The notes: generated from the letters alone by a model not told the origin. A DNA stretch of 64,000 bases from Rebecca billardiae RCC1528 (GCA_965240325.2 OZ251228.1:1488001-1552000), one strand, 5' to 3'; shown: positions 50,474 to 61,938, counted from the stretch's first letter. Made by a program: numbers and translations.

Positions 50474-53400
50474 AGACTCAGGCGAGAAGAAGAAGAAGAA
50501 GAAGCTGCTCGTGGCGAAGCGGCCCGGCCAGGCGGCTCGGGCGGAGGAGGACGCGTCGGCCAAGCCCGGCGTGCCGCCCGCGCCCGCGCAGCCGAGCCCT
50601 GCGCCCACGAGCGCTGCGGGCACTGTGCCTGCGGCGCCCGCGCACGGCAGTGGCGGCGGCGGTGGCGGCCTGTCAATGTTTGAGGGCATGTCGATCGGGC
50701 TGTCCGCTCCGAGCGTGAGCTCGACGCCCGACATCCCCGCCTCGGGCAGTGGCGCCTCCTTCGACCTCGCCTCGCTCGGCGGCGGCAGCGCGCTGTCAGG
50801 TCGCGGCGGCGGCGGCGCGCCGTCCGTGCACACAGCCTCGCCAGCGCTCACCCACGCGTCCGCAACGTCTGTGCCGCTGTCGACCGGTGGCGGCGGCGTG
50901 GTCGGCGGGGGGCCGAGCGACCTTGACCTGCTCGGCATGCTGGGCCCGGGCCTCACCGCGCACGCGCCCACGCCGCAGCCGCACCTCCCTGAGCCCTCGG
51001 AGCCGCCGCCGCCGCCGCCGCCGCCGCCTCTGACGGCCGTCGCGCCGCCGCCCCCTGCGCCCACCTCCGCGCCGCCGCCGCCGCCAACGGCGGAAGCGGC
51101 GGCAGCGCGCACGCCCGTGGCACTGGCGGCGTCGGCGGGTGGCGCTCACGCCGCGGAGGAGGACTCTGGCTCCAGCCTCACCGCCTCCGACGACGAGCGC
51201 GAGCCGGAGGAAGACTCGCGCGAAGCCACCGCCACCGCCACCGCCACCGCCGCCGCCGCCGCCGCGGCGGGCCGCAGCGGCGGCGGCGGCACGGCTGCCG
51301 CCCACGGCCTTGGCGGCGCGGCCGGGCGGCGCGCGGCGGCGGCGGCGCACGTGTCCGAGCCGGCGCCAGGCCTCGGCAGCAGCGCCTCGCGCGCGGACGC
51401 CGGCGGCGCGCGGGGCACGCCCGCCGAGCCCGCGCCGCCCCCGCCCGACCCCGATGACGGCACCGCCAGCATGCAAGCGGCCCGCGCGCTCAGCGCTCTG
51501 GTCACGGGCGAGCGCTCGACCGTCGGGGCGGTGCAGCAGCTGAGCGCGCGGCAGCACGCGATCGTGGTGCGGCGGCAGGCGCTGCACGCCGAGCTCGACG
51601 CGGCGAAGGGCGCGCGCGACGAGGCCACCGACGCGCAGGCCGCCGCCTCCGCCGCCGAGGATTACGAGCGCGCCGCCACGCTCGGCGCAGCGCTCGAGGA
51701 GCTCAGTGCTAGGATCGGCCGGATCGAGACCGAGCTGAAATCGCTTGACGACGAGTACGGCGCGGCGGAGGAGCGCAAGCTGCGGCTGGCGCGCGCGCAC
51801 GTGCGCGACGCGGGCGCGCGGCGCAGCGCGCTCGAGCGCTGCGCCGCCGAGCGCGCCGCGCAGCGCCAGGCCGCGGAGGCGGCTGCGGCCGCCGCCGAGC
51901 GCGCGGCGGCGGACGCGCTCGGCGGCGCGCGTGACGATGCTGGCGCCAAGCGCGCGGATGTGGAGTCGCGCGCGGCGGACATCGCGGACACGGACGCGCG
52001 GCTGGAGCGGCGGATCGCGGACGAGTCGCGCGCGGACCTGGGCCGGCGCGACGCCCTCGAGGCCGAGCGCGCCGATCTCCGCGCCGAGATCGCCGCCGTC
52101 GAGCTTAGGTTAGCTGAGCTGCGCGCGGCCGAGGCGCGCTGCGGCCGCGACGTCGCCGCGTGCGACGCGGCAGTCGAGGCGGTGCGGATCAAGTACGCGA
52201 GTAAGGTGCGCGCCGAGCGAGCGAGCGAGCGTGCGTGCGTGCGTGCGGGCGGGAGCGCGCGGGAGCCGTGCGTACGCCCGCCAGCGCCTGAAGCGCCACT
52301 CGTCCGCGCGTGCACGCGCGGCGCGTGGCCTCGCGCCGATCGCGCGCGCGCGCTCTGTGTGTGTGTGCCGCTGCGGCGCTGCGGCGCGCTAACCCTAACC
52401 CTAACTCTCTGTGTGTGCGGCTGCGGCGTGTGCCCGCGCGTGCCGCGCGCGCCCCCGCGCGCAGACCCGGCGGCTGGCGGTGAAGCGCGAGGCGCTGGCG
52501 GGCGCCCAGGCCGAGCTGGCGGACGCTGAGGCGGCCATCGGCTCGAGGGAGGCCGAGCTCGAGGCTTTGCGCGCCGCGCACGCCGCCTCGCTCGACGAGC
52601 GCGCGGCGTGGGTGGCGGAGGCGGAGGCGGCATCGCGCGACGCGTCGGCCGCGGCCGCGCGCTGGGCGGCGGTCCTCGCTGCGCTCGAAAAGGTGAGCGC
52701 GGCGCGCGCGCGCGCGCACGCCGCGGCCGCGGGCGACTCCGCCACGCTCGCGGCGCTGCGCGACAAGCTCGGCGGCTCGCGCGCCACACAGAGGGAGGCG
52801 GGAGATCGGGTTCTCGCGCTGCGCTCTGAGAGCGCGCTGCTTCGGAAGCGGGTCGACTCGGCGGAGGCGCAGCTGGTGCGCGCGGCGCGGCGCGGCGCGT
52901 GCTGCGCGGGGCGCGGCGCGCGCGCGCGCGGGGCGGGGCGCTTGCGGCCGATGGCGTGCGCGGAGGGGCGCGGCACCCGCGCGCGCGCGCGGCGCACCGC
53001 ACGCGGTCGACACGCCGAGCCCCGCTCACACGCGCCGCCCACCGCCCGCCCACCGTGCGCGCCGCGGCGCTTCGCGCTTCCGTGCATGCCTCCTCTGCGG
53101 TGTGTTTTCTCCACGTGTGCCCTCGGCCTGCTGCCTGCCGCACTCCTCCCTCAGGTGCGGCTCGAGCTGGACAAGAAGCTGGCCGCGTCCGCGCAGAAGT
53201 TCGCAGACGCGGCGCGGATCTCGGCGGAGGCGAAGGCGGTGGCGAGCGCGATCGCGGACGACAGCGCGACGATGCAGCGCCTCGCGGCGCAGGTCGACGC
53301 GCTCGCAGCGGCGCAGGTGCGCCCGCGCGCGTGTGCGCGCGTGCGCGTGCGCGTGCGCGCGCGGGTGGGGCCATGGGTGTGAGCGCGGCCGCTGAGTGGC

Positions 53401-55769
53401 CGCCTCTCGCGCCGCGGCGCGCCACCCCCACGCACGCACGCGCCCGCGCGCGCGCCCTTCCCACCCGCCCCGCGGGTGCGCCACGCCCCTCGGCCGTCCC
53501 GCGCGCGCCGCGCAGGCGGCCGAGCGCGAGCAGGAGGATGCCCTCGCCGCCGAGCTCAGCCGCGAGATTGAATCTCACGAGCGCGAGGTCGTGCGCGCGC
53601 TCGCGGAGCAGTGCGCCGCCGCGGACGAGCTGCTGCTCGACTCGGAGAGCGCCGCGGTGCTCGACGCCGCCGGCACGCAGGTGTGCGCAGCGGCGGCGGC
53701 GCGCGCGGCTTGCGCGGCTTGCGCGGCTCGCGCGGCGCGCGTGGCGAGGCCGACGCCGGTGGCGGCGGCGCGGGCGCCGAGCCGTGCCGCGTGGCGCGCC
53801 CGTGCCCGCCTGAGCGCGCGCGCCGCGCGCCCCCGCGCGCCCGCGCCCGCAGGCCGCGCTGCTCCGGGCGGAGAAGGACGAGGCGGAGGCGCAAATCGAT
53901 GCCATCTGCGACCGGCACGGCTGGGCGCGCGGCGGCGCGCTCGGCCGCGCGGCCGAGCTGAGCCGCGAGGGTTCAGGGAGCGGCGGCGCGGCTCTGATTG
54001 ACGGGCTGAGCGGAGGCGAGGGCGCGGGCGCCGGCGTGGGCGCGCCGCCGCGTGCGCACGCGCCCGACGCCGCGCCGGAGCTGCCGGAGGGCGGCGCGTC
54101 CGCTCTGCCGACGAGCCAGCCGCCGCCCGGCGCGCCGGTCTCGGCTCGCGGGCCAGGCGCTCCGCTCCCGGCGGGCGGCGGCACACCGCCGGCGCCGCCG
54201 CTCCCACGCACGGCGCCACTGCCGGTTGGTGAGATGTCGGGCTCGGAGCTGACGGACGAGAGCGACGACGGCGACGATCGCACGCGCGGCGGGGTCGGCG
54301 CCGGCGCCGAGGGCGGCGGTGCGCCGCCGCCCGCCGACGGTGATGATGCGCGCGGCGCAGCGGCCGTGGCGGCGGGTGGCGCGGGCGCGGACAGGACGGG
54401 CGCGGCCTTGCACCTCGACGGCACGCTGCCGGCTGAGAGCAAGAGCGCGTGTGCGGCGCTCGACGGCGTGGGCGGTACACACGAGGACGAGGGCAGCGTG
54501 GGCCCCGTGTCGCTCGTCGAGAGCTCAGCCGACGCTGACGCCGAGCTGCGCGCACACCTCAGCGCGGCAGCCGCCGAGCCAGCGAGCCACGCGCCGCCGC
54601 CCGCGCTGCCGCCTGAGCTGGAGCCGCCGCCTGACCTGCCGGGGGGTCAGCACGGCGGCCATGCTGACCTGCCGGGGGGTCAGCATGGCGGCCATGGCGG
54701 CGGCGGCGCTGCCTCCGCCGAGGCGGAGCTCACGCCCAACGGCGCCGGCGACGCCACTCTCGGCGCGCACGCACTCGCCTCCGACGTGGCACCCCTGAGC
54801 CCGTCGCCACCGAGCAGCGCCACCCAGGGACAGCCTGGACAGGCCGCGCCGCCGGAGCCACCCGCGCCGCCGGCCGCGCGGCCCGCGGGGGTTGAGGGCT
54901 CGGACGACAGCGAGGACAGTGCGGCGGACACCGAGGACGGCGACGACCCGGCGGGGCGCGCGGCGGCCGCGGCGCTGGATGAGGCGCGCGGCGCGGCGGC
55001 CGCGCCGCAGCGCACCGCGGCCGAGGGCACGCCGAGCGCGAGCGCCGCCGGTGCCGGCGGAAGCGCAGACACGCATCAGGCGGACACGCGCGCTACCGGC
55101 TCTGCTGCCGACGTTGGGGGCGACGCCGGCGCGGTCGCTGCGGCTGCGGCTGAGGATGGCGCGCACGACGGCGACAGGGGCGAGGGCGAGGGCGCACACG
55201 CCGTCGAGCACGACAGCGGCATGCCTGGCCAACCCCACGCGCTCGACCAGCCATCGGCCACCGAGGCTGCCGCGGTGGCGCGCGAGCACGGCGCGGTCGC
55301 GGCCGACGCGGAGCACGCGGCACCCGGCTCCCCGCCTCGGCATCCGCCGCCCTCGGCACCCGTGCCCTCGGCCGTTGCCGTGCAGCCTGCCGAGCGCGCC
55401 GCGTGTGCGGATGTGCGCTCAGAAGCGACGGTGCCTTCCGCGCCCGCGCCCGCGCAGCCGCCCGACGACGACGCGAGCGCAGCGGTGGCAGCATCCGAGG
55501 CGCGCGCCGAGTCGCCACAGGCCCAGCCGCATGCGTCCGTGCCCACGACCTACTCCGCACCGGAGGAGCACCTGGAGGGCTCGGCCGTCGAGCTGGCCGC
55601 CGACCCGACACCGCCAGAGGCGGACGCGGACCCGGCCACGGACCTGCGCGCGCAGATCGAGGCGCTCGAGGACGAGATGCAGGACAGGGTGGACGCGGAC
55701 GATCTTGAGGGCGCCGCGCTCATCGACGAGCAGCTCGAGGGGCTGCGAGCTCAGCTCGACGCGCTCTGA
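49686..55769 (+). CDS. PH-domain, coiled-coil protein with UVR-like motifs (five exons)
   Basis: Exons are 49686-52205, 52465-52875, 53155-53316, 53516-53680 and 53853-55769; 1724 residues, all phase 0 (donors GTGCGCGCC, GTGCGCGCG, GTGCGCCCG, GTGTGCGCA). Residues 1-100 are a PH domain (MEGWLYKRGKGAKPWLKRWF, LVDGQISYF, VLRAESARDALTWCDAF). About 100-590 are Gly/Pro/Ala/Ser low complexity with a KKKKKK patch. About 600-1085 are Ala/Glu/Arg heptad-rich coiled coil across exons 1-5. UVR-like motifs occur at AEDYERAATLGAALEELSAR and at the very end (VDADDLEGAALIDEQLEGLR). The rest of exon 5 is acidic, disordered sequence. A membrane phosphoinositide-binding scaffold is the likely role. The exact ligand is unknown, as the basic PH loop (KRGKGAKPWLKR) only suggests it. 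Confidence 0.82.
52389..52405 (+). repeat. short interstitial telomere-like repeat
   Basis: CTAACCCTAACCCTAAC lies inside intron 1 of the PH gene in otherwise GC-rich DNA. It is under three CCCTAA units. Confidence 0.8.
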
Positions 55770-55845
55770 TGACGATAGAGATAGATCTCTCTCGATCTCT
55801 CGATCTCTCTCTCTCTCATCTCTCTCTCTCTCTCTCTCTCTAGAT

Positions 55846-55896
<51 letters not shown>

Positions 55897-56700
55897 TCGC
55901 GCGCATATATCATCGTCAGATGACGACGACGACGTCAGATGACGACACCAGCACTGATGCTGAGGATGATATAGCAGCGCTACTCTGGGAGCAGAGCCTT
56001 ATCGTCCCCTGACGAGAAGGTTACATCCGCACACCTACTAGACGCTGATAGTAACACCTAGTACGACGCGGAGGATGATCAGATTCGTCACTGGAGACAA
56101 CGAAACATCCGAAGGCCTCAAACCACACACACACAAATATATATATAATTTAATGTCAAAATATATAGAACACAAAATTAAAAACCAAAATAAAATTCAC
56201 GCACCATTTACGCATGCCAACGGCATCATGATCATTTTTATTACTATCTAAATTTTATTTTGATAGTAACATTGTTATTACTAACTAGTATAATGACGTT
56301 GTTACTGCTATAGTTAGTAGCATTGGTAGCTATCTCGGTAGTGACACTGTCACTACTAAGCTAGATCTATACTTCAATCTATACTTGCTATAATACTATA
56401 CTTCAATCCCGGTCAGTCATCTCAGACATTGATAGATAGATATCCGACTCGAGTCGTCTCGGCGTCTGTCATTCTCTTGAAAGTTATTCTGGCGTCCGCC
56501 GGAACAGTCATCAGCATAGTCTAGCTGCTCTTTCTCTCTGTCTCTAGCTAAGCTGCTACTAGAATCATTATCATCATCATCATCCATCATCATCATCATC
56601 ATCATCATCATCGTCGTCGTCTGAATAGTAAAGCTTGTTACAAAGTACGACTACTAAATATACTAACTTTAGCGTGTATCTGTGAAGTCCTGTCTAACTA
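55770..56700. other. intergenic spacer with (CT)/(GA) hairpin and AT-rich stretch
   Basis: A CT tract is followed by a GA tract, then an AT-rich stretch (about 56120-56410, the most AT-rich in the window) and a (CAT)n run at about 56565-56612. No gene is seen. Confidence 0.6.
55798..55892. repeat. (CT)n ... (GA)n inverted microsatellite pair
   Basis: TC-rich tracts end at about 55841. After nine bases (TAGATGAGA-type spacer) a GA tract runs from 55851 to 55892. The two are complementary and can form a long hairpin just after the PH gene stop. Confidence 0.93.
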
Positions 56701-56718
56701 CCCGTTCGACCGCCTATG

Positions 56719-57175
56719 CCCTATCCGGACGGGGCATCGAGCTCGAGCCAGGCCCGCATCCAGACCTGCGTGTAAAGTTGCAAAGTGTAAAGTAGGTCCG
56801 GGAGCCCAGCCGGACTTGTCCGGCCAGTCCGACCGGACGCGTGCCAGCTGCCACCGGGCCCGGCACTCTCCGGCGCCTCCGCCCGGCGCCGGCCGGTCGC
56901 CGGGGCGCCGCGGCCGAGAGGCAGTGCAAAGTTGTAAAGTGTAAATTACATCCGGGAGCCAGGCCGGACCTATCCGGACAGCCGTCCGGCCACGCACGCG
57001 TGCGGGCTGTGCCGACGCGCCGCGCCGGCCGGCTGCCGGGCGCACGAGGGCGTGTATGACAGTGTGAAAAAGTAAATCCGGGCGCCTCCGGACGGGGCAT
57101 CGCGCGCCGCGCAAGCTGCTTGGCCCAGCAACCCCCCGTAAAAGTTGTAAAGTGTAAAGTAAGTCCGGGGCTTTC
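56719..57175 (-). repeat. left satellite array, inverted and diverged
   Basis: Four boxes related to (TGTAAAG)3 occur at about 56768, 56932, 57062 and 57136. Each is followed by a TCCGGG-type sequence and flanked by CGGACGGGGCATCGAGC and GCCGGACTTGTCCGGC-like stretches. These are the reverse complement of the unit in the right array, but far more diverged and irregularly spaced. Confidence 0.8.
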
Positions 57176-57589
57176 GCGGGTCCAATCCGGGATCCCGCAG
57201 CCCGAGCGGCGGCGCGATGTTCGCCGCCATGGTCGATGGTGTTCGCAAGCACGTTCAGAAGCCGCCCGCCCTCGACGACGCGATCTGCACGTGCGCGCGT
57301 TGGTCAGAGCACACGCGTGACGTGGGTGAGTCGGGGGACTACCCACTACGAAGCAAAGTAGAGCGTGAAGCAAGGTAGAGTGTGTTTCCGCGTGCGCGCT
57401 CGGGCAGCTCTGCTGTGACCCCTCGGCCACGTCGTGATGTGTGCGTCCGCGCGCACGGCCACGCCAGCGTGGCCAGTGCGCTTCCTCTTCAACGACACCA
57501 ACGAGCTCGCCCTGGCGCACAACGTTGGCAGCAGCGCCGTGACTACACGGCTGCTGGTGGTGCGCGTGTCCGGTTGGCCACACCCTCGT

Positions 57590-58110
57590 GACTCTGCGGC
57601 TGCGCGCAGAAGCAGCGCCACCGGCGTGCTGCTGCCTGCCGGCATGCTGGTGGCGCCCGCGCCCGCGCCGCCGCCGCCATTTTGTGACCGTCCCACAGTG
57701 CGCCCCGCTGCATGCGCCTTGTGGCGCGCGTCCGGTTGGCCACAGCCTCGTGACTCTGCGGCTCTGCGGCTGCGCGCACAAGCAGCGCCACCGGCGTGCT
57801 GCCGCTGCCGGCATGCTGATGGCGCCCGCGCCCGCGCCGCCGCCGCCATTTTGTGACCTTCCCGCGCCGTGCGCCCCGCTGCATGCGCCGTCTGGGGCGC
57901 GTCCGGCTGACCGCAGCCTCGTGACTCTGCGGCTGCGCGCGCAAGCATCGCCACTGGCGTGCTGCCGCTGCTCGCATGCTGATGGCGCCCGCGCCCGCGC
58001 CGCCGCCGCCATTTTGTGACCTTCCCGCGCGGTGCGCCCCGCTGCATGCGCCGTCTGGGGCGCGTCCAGTTAGCCACAGCCTCGTGACTCTGCGTCTCTG
58101 CGGCTGCACG
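57590..58110 (+). repeat. ~165-bp tandem repeat with CCGCCATTTTGTGACC core
   Basis: Three units are spaced 168 and 163 bp apart (CCATTTTGTGACC at 57678, 57846 and 58009). Each has CCTCGTGACTCTGCGGCTGC, GCGCCACCGGCGTGCTG, CCGCCGCCGCCATTTTG and GTGCGCCCCGCTGCATGCGC. A diverged fourth copy is at about 58910-58965 (GCCGCCGCCATGATACGACC, GTGCGCCCCGCTACACA). Confidence 0.85.
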
Positions 58111-59060
58111 CGCATCTACCGCGGCGGGCTGCGCCTGCTGTTCACGGCCAAGGCGGACGGCGAACCCCGTACATCCCCGCCGCGGTCGTTGCCACCGCCG
58201 GCGACGGCGTCGTGCGCTGCGAGTGGCTTGCGCGCCTGCCCGCGTGGCACGCCCTCCGCACCCGCACTGTGCCCGCGGCTTGGCCCACACGCGTGCACAA
58301 CGAGGCGGTCGAATGGGCAGCGCGTGCGTAGACGGCACCTGCGCCGTCGGGTCAGCGCCGCCCGTGCGCCGGGCGTGCGCACCTTCCCGCCTCGCCAGCT
58401 GGCGCGCGAACCGCCCTCGCCGCGTGGCTAAACGAGCAGCTCGGCTCGCGCGGCGCGGGCGAGCCGATCAGTGCGCGCCCGGCGGCGCCGGGCGCTGGCC
58501 GCCGATTACGCGCGTGTACGCGGGGCGCTCGCCGGGTCTACTCGCGACGTGCTCGACGGCGAGTCGATGGTGTGACTACAAGCGCAGTGAGCACTGGCGG
58601 CGGATTGTCTTCTACTTCGCCAAGCTAGACGGCATCGACCTCTGCTGCGTGGACGACGCGTGTGTCCACGCGCACGGCCGCGCAGGCGCAGCTGCCGTGC
58701 GCCTTCGTGGCTTCCTTTTGACGGTGCCGACGGGCTCGCCCCCTCACCACGCGTGGCCTGCGCGGCCGTGCAGCGCGGGCACGGTGGTTCGCGCGGCAAG
58801 GCGCCGGTTGCGCGCTCGCAGCAGTTTGCAGCCCTCCGGCGCGCGGCGTTTGCTGCAGCGCCGTGACCACGCGGCTGTGGGCCGCGCCACTGGTGCTGCT
58901 GGCCGCCGCGGCCATGCCGCCGCCGCCATGATACGACCTTTTCGCGCTGTGCGCCCCGCTACACACAGCATGCGTGGACGACCGCGCTGCGCCTCGCGCC
59001 AAATGGCGCCCAGCAATACGGATGCGCACTGCACACTGCGTGCAGCGGGTTGAACGGCCC
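58110..59060 (+). pseudogene. coding-like but broken stretch inside the repeat region
   Basis: Fragments with protein-like composition occur in different plus frames: GGLRLLFTAKADGE, then after a frame change YIPAAVVATAGDGVVRCEWL and THVHNEAVEWA-like sequence, and later CDYKRSEHWRRIVFYFAKLD with GIDLCCVDDACVHAHGRA. No single frame carries all of them and no splice sites join them cleanly. They may be remnants of a gene carried by a repeat element. No family is recognised. Confidence 0.3.
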
Positions 59061-59309
59061 TGGCTGTGGCGTGCAACGTGCGCCGTAGAGGCGTGACTCG
59101 CCAGCCCGCGGCGGGCGTAGCGCGCGCACGCACGGGCGAGCAGCACTACTGCGTGTTGCTCAGCCGCGCCCGCGCCGCGCCATCGGTAGGTGGTGGCGCC
59201 CTCGACCGGTATCGAATCGCCCTCCCTCACCTACCTCCCTCGCCCGGGCGGGTCGATCGCGGGCGCCGGCATCGCGATCAAATCGCGTCCGGCCGCGTCG
59301 TCCCGCCCG

Positions 59310-61725
59310 GACTTACTTTACACTTTACAACTTTACAGGCCCTCTCGCGCCCGCGGCCCGGCGGCGGCGCGGCGGCCGGCGGGCCAGCATGCGTCCGGTC
59401 GGACTGGCCGGACATGTCCGGCTGGGCTCCCGGACCTACTTTACACTTTACAACTTTACACGCCGGGCTGGGTGCTGGCCTGGCTCGTGCTCGATGCCCC
59501 GTCCGGACGTGCGCTCCCGGACCTACTTTACACTTTATACAACTTTACAGGCCCTCTCGCGCCCGCGGCCGGCCGGCCGGCGGCGCGGCGGCCAGCATGC
59601 GTCCGGTCGGACTGGCCGGACATGTCCGGCTGGGCTCCCGGACCTACTTTACACTTTACAACTTTACACGCCGGGCTGGGTGCTGGCCTGGCTCGTGCTC
59701 GATGCCCCGTCCGGACGTGCGCTCCCGGACTTACTTTACACTTTACAACTTTACAGGCCCTCTCGGCCTCTCGCGCCCGCGGCCGGCGGCGCGGCGGCCA
59801 GCACGCGTCCGGTCGGACTGGCCGGACATGTCCGGCCGGGCTCCCGGACCTACTTTACACTTTACAACTTTACACGCCGGGCTGGGTGCTGGCCTGGCTC
59901 ATGGTCGATGCCCCGTCCGGACGTGCGCTCCCGGACCTACTTTACACTTTACAACTTTACAGGCCCTCTCGCGCCCGCGGCCGCGGCGGCGCGACGGCCA
60001 GCATGCGTCCGGTCGGACTGGCCGGACATGTCCGGCTGGGCTCCCGGACCTACTTTACACTTTACAACTTTACACGCCGGGCTGGGTGCTGGCCTGGCTC
60101 GTGCTCGATGCCCCGTCCGGACGTGCGCTTCCGGACTTACTTTACACTTTACAACTTTACAGGCCCTCTCGCGCCCGCGGCCGGCGGCGCGGCGGCCACG
60201 GCATGCGTCCGGTCGGACTGGCCGGACATGTCCGGCTGGGCTCCCGGACCTACTTTACACTTTACAACTTTACACGCCGGGCTGGGTGCTGGCCTGGCTC
60301 GTGCTCGATGCCCCGTCCGGACGTGCGCTCCCGGACCTACTTTACACTTTACAACTTTACAGGCCCTCTCGCGCCCGCGGCCGCGGCGGCGCGACGGCCA
60401 GCATGCGTCCGGTCGGACTGGCCGGACATGTCCGGCTGGGCTCCCGGACCTACTTTACACTTTACAACTTTACACGCCGGGCTGGGTGCTGGCCTGGCTC
60501 GTGCTCGATGCCCCGTCCGGACGTGCGCTCCCGGACCTACTTTACACTTTATACAACTTTACAGGCCCTCTCGCGCCCGCGGCCGGCCGGCCGGCGGCGC
60601 GGCGGCCAGCATGCGTCCGGTCGGACTGGCCGGACATGTCCGGCTGGGCTCCCGGACCTACTTTACACTTTACAACTTTACACGCCGGGCTAGGTGCTGG
60701 CCTGGCTCGTGCTCGATGCCCCGTCCGGACGTGCGCTCCCGGACTTACTTTACACTTTACAACTTTACAGGCCCTCTCGCGCCCGCGGCCGGCGGCGCGG
60801 CGGCCAGCACGCGTCCGGTCGGACTGGCCGGACATGTCCGGCTGGGCTCCCGGACCTACTTTACACTTTACAACTTTACACGCCGGGCTGGGTGCTGGCC
60901 TGGCTCGTGCTCGATGCCCCGTCCGGACGTGCGCTCCCGGACCTACTTTACACTTTATACAACTTTACAGGCCCTCTCGCGCCCGCGGCCGGCCGGCCGG
61001 CGGCGCGGCGGCCAGCATGCGTCCGGTCGGACTGGCCGGACATGTCCGGCTGGGCTCCCGGACCTACTTTACACTTTACAACTTTACACGCCGGGCTGGG
61101 TGCTGGCCTGGCTCGTGCTCGATGCCCCGTCCGGACGTGCGCTCCCGGACTTACTTTACACTTTACAACTTTACAGGCCCTCTCGCGCCCGCGGCCGGCG
61201 GCGCGGCGGCCAGCACGCGTCCGGTCGGACTGGCCGGACATGTCCGGCTGGGCTCCCGGACCTACTTTACACTTTACAACGTTACACGCCGGGCTGGGTG
61301 CTGGCCTGGCTCGTGCTCGATGCCCCGTCCGGATCTGCGCTCCCGGACCTACTTTACACTTTACAACTTTACAGGCCCTCTCGCCCCCGCGGCCGGCGGC
61401 GCGGCGGCCAGCATGCGTCCGGTCGGACTGGCCGGACATGTCCGGCTGGGCTCCCGGATCTACTTTACACTTTACAACTTTACACGCCGCGGGCTGGGTG
61501 CTGGCCTGGCTCATGGTCGATGCCCCGTCCGGACGTGCGCTCCCGGACTTACTTTACACTTTACAACTTTACAGGCCCTCTCGCGCCCGCGGCCGGCGGC
61601 GCGGCGGCCAGCATGCGTCCGGTCGGACTGGCCGGACATGTCCGGCTGGGCTCCCGGACCTACTTTACACTTTACAACTTTACACGCCGGGCTGGGTGCT
61701 GGCCTGGCTCATGGTCGCGCCAGCC
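59310..61725 (+). repeat. right satellite array: 12 units of ~200 bp, each with two (CTTTACA)3 boxes
   Basis: The unit start CGCCGGGCTG recurs at 59461, 59669, 59875, 60075, 60275, 60475, 60683, 60881, 61089, 61287, 61485 and 61685, so units are 198-208 bp. Each unit is a dimer of two ~100-bp halves. Both halves begin after CCCGGAC(C/T)TA with a three-heptamer AT-rich box (CTTTACA, CTTTACAA, CTTTACA). Half A continues GGCTGGGTGCTGGCCTGGCT; half B continues GGCCCTCTCGCGCCCGCGG and holds the palindrome CCGGACATGTCCGG. Three B boxes have a TATA insertion, in the 208-bp units, so a higher-order pattern exists. All three plus frames are open because the unit lacks stops. Confidence 0.92.
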
Positions 61726-61802
61726 AGATCAGTCGCGCGCGCGCGGCGGCACTGCGCGCGCGCGGGGCGCGCGTGCCTTTCCTAGAAACTTCCGCAGAGC
61801 CG

Positions 61803-61938
61803 CGAGAAGGTTACACTTTACATAGTGACAGGGCTGGACCAGGCTTACTAGTTACACATAGGAGACCACGACGTTACATATAGGAGGCATAGGCTACATT
61901 TCTACTATACGGCTTTTCTGGGGGGTGTAACCTTCTCG
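61803..61938. repeat. inverted repeat CGAGAAGGTTACAC
   Basis: GAGAAGGTTACAC at 61804-61816 is inverted as GTGTAACCTTCTC at 61925-61937. A third copy, ACGAGAAGGTTACA, lies at 56012-56025 on the other side of the whole repeat region. Confidence 0.8.

Noticed and set aside
51662-54442. 926-codon minus-strand frame
   Set aside because: It is antisense to the PH/coiled-coil gene across exons and introns, and its composition is Arg/Ser/Pro shadow sequence.
59066-61825. 919-codon frame as a gene
   Set aside because: It lies wholly within a ~200-bp satellite whose unit length is not a multiple of three, so every frame repeats the same three peptides. No start context or domain.
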